Source: Cepaea nemoralis
Lineage: Eukaryota > Mollusca > Gastropoda > Stylommatophora > Helicidae
Assembly: GCA_014155875.1 (NCBI GenBank)
Contig: JACEFZ010017451.1
Location: 737,739-801,738 of the forward strand
Reading direction: 5' to 3'
DNA: 64,000 nucleotides
Under the pieces are notes generated by a model. The model worked only from the letters and a program-made list of their open reading frames with translations, was not told where the DNA came from and did not search any database. The stretch's first letter is position 1. Every line of letters begins with the position of its first letter. Shown here one piece after another: positions 62,340 through 64,000 of the stretch. The position numbers and the translations under genes were made by a program.

Positions 62340-62575
62340 CCGTTGTGCTGATGCCGATGTAAGAGGCTGAACCCCTACACTGGACAGTTGGACTAAAATG
62401 TTGACCTGTCGTCCTTGACTTGGAGACGTAAATTACAAGTACCTCTGAACCGCAGTGGGTTCCCCTGATCGCGAGGGACACTATTGATGGGGAATGCTAA
62501 TCCACTCGCAAAATTCAGTCCATCACTACTATAAATAGTGTGTATGGATTACGTATGAGCTCAAACCGAGCGAGG
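62297..62575 (+). mobile_element. SINE-B, full length, uninterrupted
   Basis: Head GGTCAGCATGGTCGAATGGG; a decayed B box (GAGGCTGAACCCC); GACTTGGAGACGTAAATTAC; GGGAATGCTAATCCACTCGC; tail ACTACTATAAATAGTGTGTA then GAGCTCAAACCGAGCGAGGG. It serves as the empty-site reference for the 9.9-kb copy. Its 3' end merges into (CA)n. Confidence 0.88.
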
Positions 62576-62577
62576 GC

Positions 62578-62776
<199 letters not shown>

Positions 62777-62859
62777 AATAGGAAATAACAAACAGGTATG
62801 TCAAGCTAACCGTGTCCTTCTTCCGTGTTTGTTGCATCGCCATTTCCATGACACCTAGC

Positions 62860-62975
62860 CTGTTCAACTTCAGAAGAGAAGTTATATTAGGGTCGATCCC
62901 TAGCTCAGATTAACAATTATGTGAGCGAATCAGCCATTATAGGATATTAATTGGAGGTTGATTGTTGTCCAAAGG
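62860..62975 (+). repeat. Dispersed repeat G
   Basis: Resembles 27,360-27,505. Confidence 0.5.
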
Positions 62976-62978
62976 AGG

Positions 62979-63056
<78 letters not shown>
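62979..63056 (+). repeat. (ATC)n microsatellite as LINE tail
   Basis: 26 pure units, running directly into ATGTGCCATGCCGGTAAGCG, the minus-strand 3' end of RTE-A. Confidence 0.95.
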
Positions 63057-63057
<1 letters not shown>

Positions 63058-63150
63058 GTGCCATGCCGGTAAGCGTGGGCTGTCATGTTTTGCCATATCA
63101 CTCGGTCACCAGAGCCGTGGATCAGCTCATTGTTCTTGTCTCGACCAAAG
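63057..63150 (-). mobile_element. RTE-A LINE (A1), 94-bp 3' end
   Basis: GTGCCATGCCGGTAAGCGTG then TCACCAGAGCCGTGGATCAG, on the minus strand. Truncated after CTCGACCA. Confidence 0.85.
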
Positions 63151-63659
63151 AGGGTAATGGCTTGTTGTTGCATTGTCTTTGGGAGTCCCTGTTAGCAGCA
63201 AGAAGCATTAAGGCCATCCGCTAGTCTACAATCCACCCCGGGAGGTATAACCCCTACCACCATCTCCGACCCCCCCCCACCCCCCCCCCCCACCCCACCC
63301 TTTTCGTCCCGGGTTTTCCCATCAGCGCCCGGTGAAGCGTCCCCCAGCCCCAACCATCAGTGCACTCGTCCATGGTTGCTGCCAGCGCTGCAGGGCACGT
63401 CAGGCTAGGATCCCGGCCTCATTAGCCCAGGGAACTCACTCAGGCGCACGCGGACCGTCGCTTCACGGATTTATCCTCCAGCCATGCTTCGCCGGGCATG
63501 TTCGGTCAAATTACGTCCTGTCTTCTACGTCTGTTTTCTTCACACTCTCGAGCTGGCCTCTGTTCTTCTGCCCCGCCATTGGTATTTCATTCGCTCTGTT
63601 CCTAAACTTAAACCACAACTTGATGTCTCTTCCTCTCTCCCCCCTCCCCTCCCCCCCCC
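63151..63659. other. Unclassified, C-rich
   Basis: C-runs at about 63,269-63,291. A 139-residue plus frame (63,332-63,751) runs into the SINE-A and has no recognised domain. Confidence 0.4.
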
Positions 63660-63890
63660 ATATACTTTTTACAGGACATTGCAGTCAACACCAGCATTTT
63701 TCAGCTGCTGTTGATGTCTTGGCAAATTTTACGTTTAGTAGTTTGCCATAGCTTCCTGAACGACCGGCTCACATACCTCCGTAAGTAACCAGCGCGACGC
63801 GATCTGCTGCCAATCTCGCATAGCTGTATTTCGTACTTGGGTATATGGGATTACGAACAATGTCCTTAACTTCTTCGCCGCGGAGACCGG
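63660..63890 (-). mobile_element. SINE-A, near full length
   Basis: TTTTTACAGGACATTGCAGT, CAACACCAGCATTTTTCAGC, CATAGCTTCCTGAACGACCG and CTTCGCCGCGGAGACCGGC. The B box is altered (TATTTCGTACTTGGG). Confidence 0.85.
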
Positions 63891-64000
63891 CACTTATACT
63901 TATATCTTAACATAGCAAAAACAACGATAATGCATACAGATCAAACTAATATGGAGAAAGAAGTGTATGTCAATGTGGAAAAATTGGAGGTGGTGGAACA
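63891..64000. other. Unclassified window end
   Basis: AT-rich, no feature recognised. Confidence 0.4.

Overview
This is eukaryotic, almost certainly invertebrate animal, DNA. It has no compact ORF layout, and three or more clades of non-LTR retrotransposon, Tc1/mariner and hAT transposons, tRNA-headed SINEs and many microsatellites and minisatellites. The mixture of RTE-, I/Nimb- and L2/CR1-type LINE pieces with (CTGT), (ATC), (CT) and (AAT) repeats fits a marine invertebrate, perhaps a mollusc. That placement is a guess from repeat style, not from a host gene. I found no host protein-coding gene, rRNA or functional tRNA gene. Almost every long open frame is either a tandem repeat whose period is a multiple of 3 or a piece of a transposable element.

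Family names used below are working names for this window. SINE-A and SINE-B have tRNA-like heads (about 15 and 6 copies); SINE-C is a single tRNA-Glu-like copy. RTE-A, RTE-B and RTE-C are RTE-like LINEs. I-1 and I-2 are LINEs with an RNase H domain. L2-like is a third LINE type. MITE-1 is a TTAA-flanked inverted-repeat element, MITE-2 a TA-flanked one, and MITE-3 has GACATAT-type termini. hAT-1 and hAT-2 have 8-bp target duplications. Family P carries a CTGATGAAGGC stem-loop. Family D is a retroposon with an (AACT)n tail.

Layout. 0-6 kb: a 21-bp minisatellite, SINE-B, RTE-A copies (one nested in MITE-2), an I-2 fragment and MITE-1. 6-10.3 kb: a 34-bp satellite, an (ATC)n tract, and SINE-A nested in SINE-B. 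11-16.2 kb: MITE-3, a broken Tc1-like transposase, and a 1.34-kb mariner inserted in SINE-B. 16.8-18.6 kb: a 1.77-kb near-perfect palindrome. 18.6-25.7 kb: RTE-C pieces, a deleted second mariner, minisatellites, a long (ATC)n, and an I-2 insertion into RTE-A. 26-32.1 kb: SINEs, MITE-3, I-2 pieces and a 16-bp satellite split by an I-2 insertion. 33.2-38.8 kb: a 33-bp satellite with a 17-unit higher-order repeat and an indel-rich central patch that also duplicates the left flank. 39-43.4 kb: two SINE-A copies each interrupted by RTE-B with clear target duplications. 43.4-46.6 kb: short-period repeats and a 36-bp minisatellite. 46.7-51.4 kb: two hAT-2 MITEs with perfect 8-bp duplications, and a family D insertion in a 67-bp repeat. 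51.4-53.6 kb: the largest low-repeat stretch. 54-60 kb: an L2-like LINE, a hAT-1 fragment and its MITE, and a mariner cluster. 60-64 kb: the best-preserved I-type LINE, SINE-B, a 197-bp (CA)n tract, an (ATC)n tract and SINE-A.

Two themes run through the window. First, insertions are nested and can be ordered in time from intact target-site duplications. Second, each LINE family has its own short-repeat 3' tail: (TGA)n for RTE-A, (GAA)n for RTE-B, (ATA)n for L2-like, (AACT)n for I-1 and AACTC-like for I-2. Several long microsatellites lie exactly where these tails should be. The clearest unusual structures are the palindrome, the satellite with its error-like patch, and family P. I cannot claim a new functional system from sequence alone.
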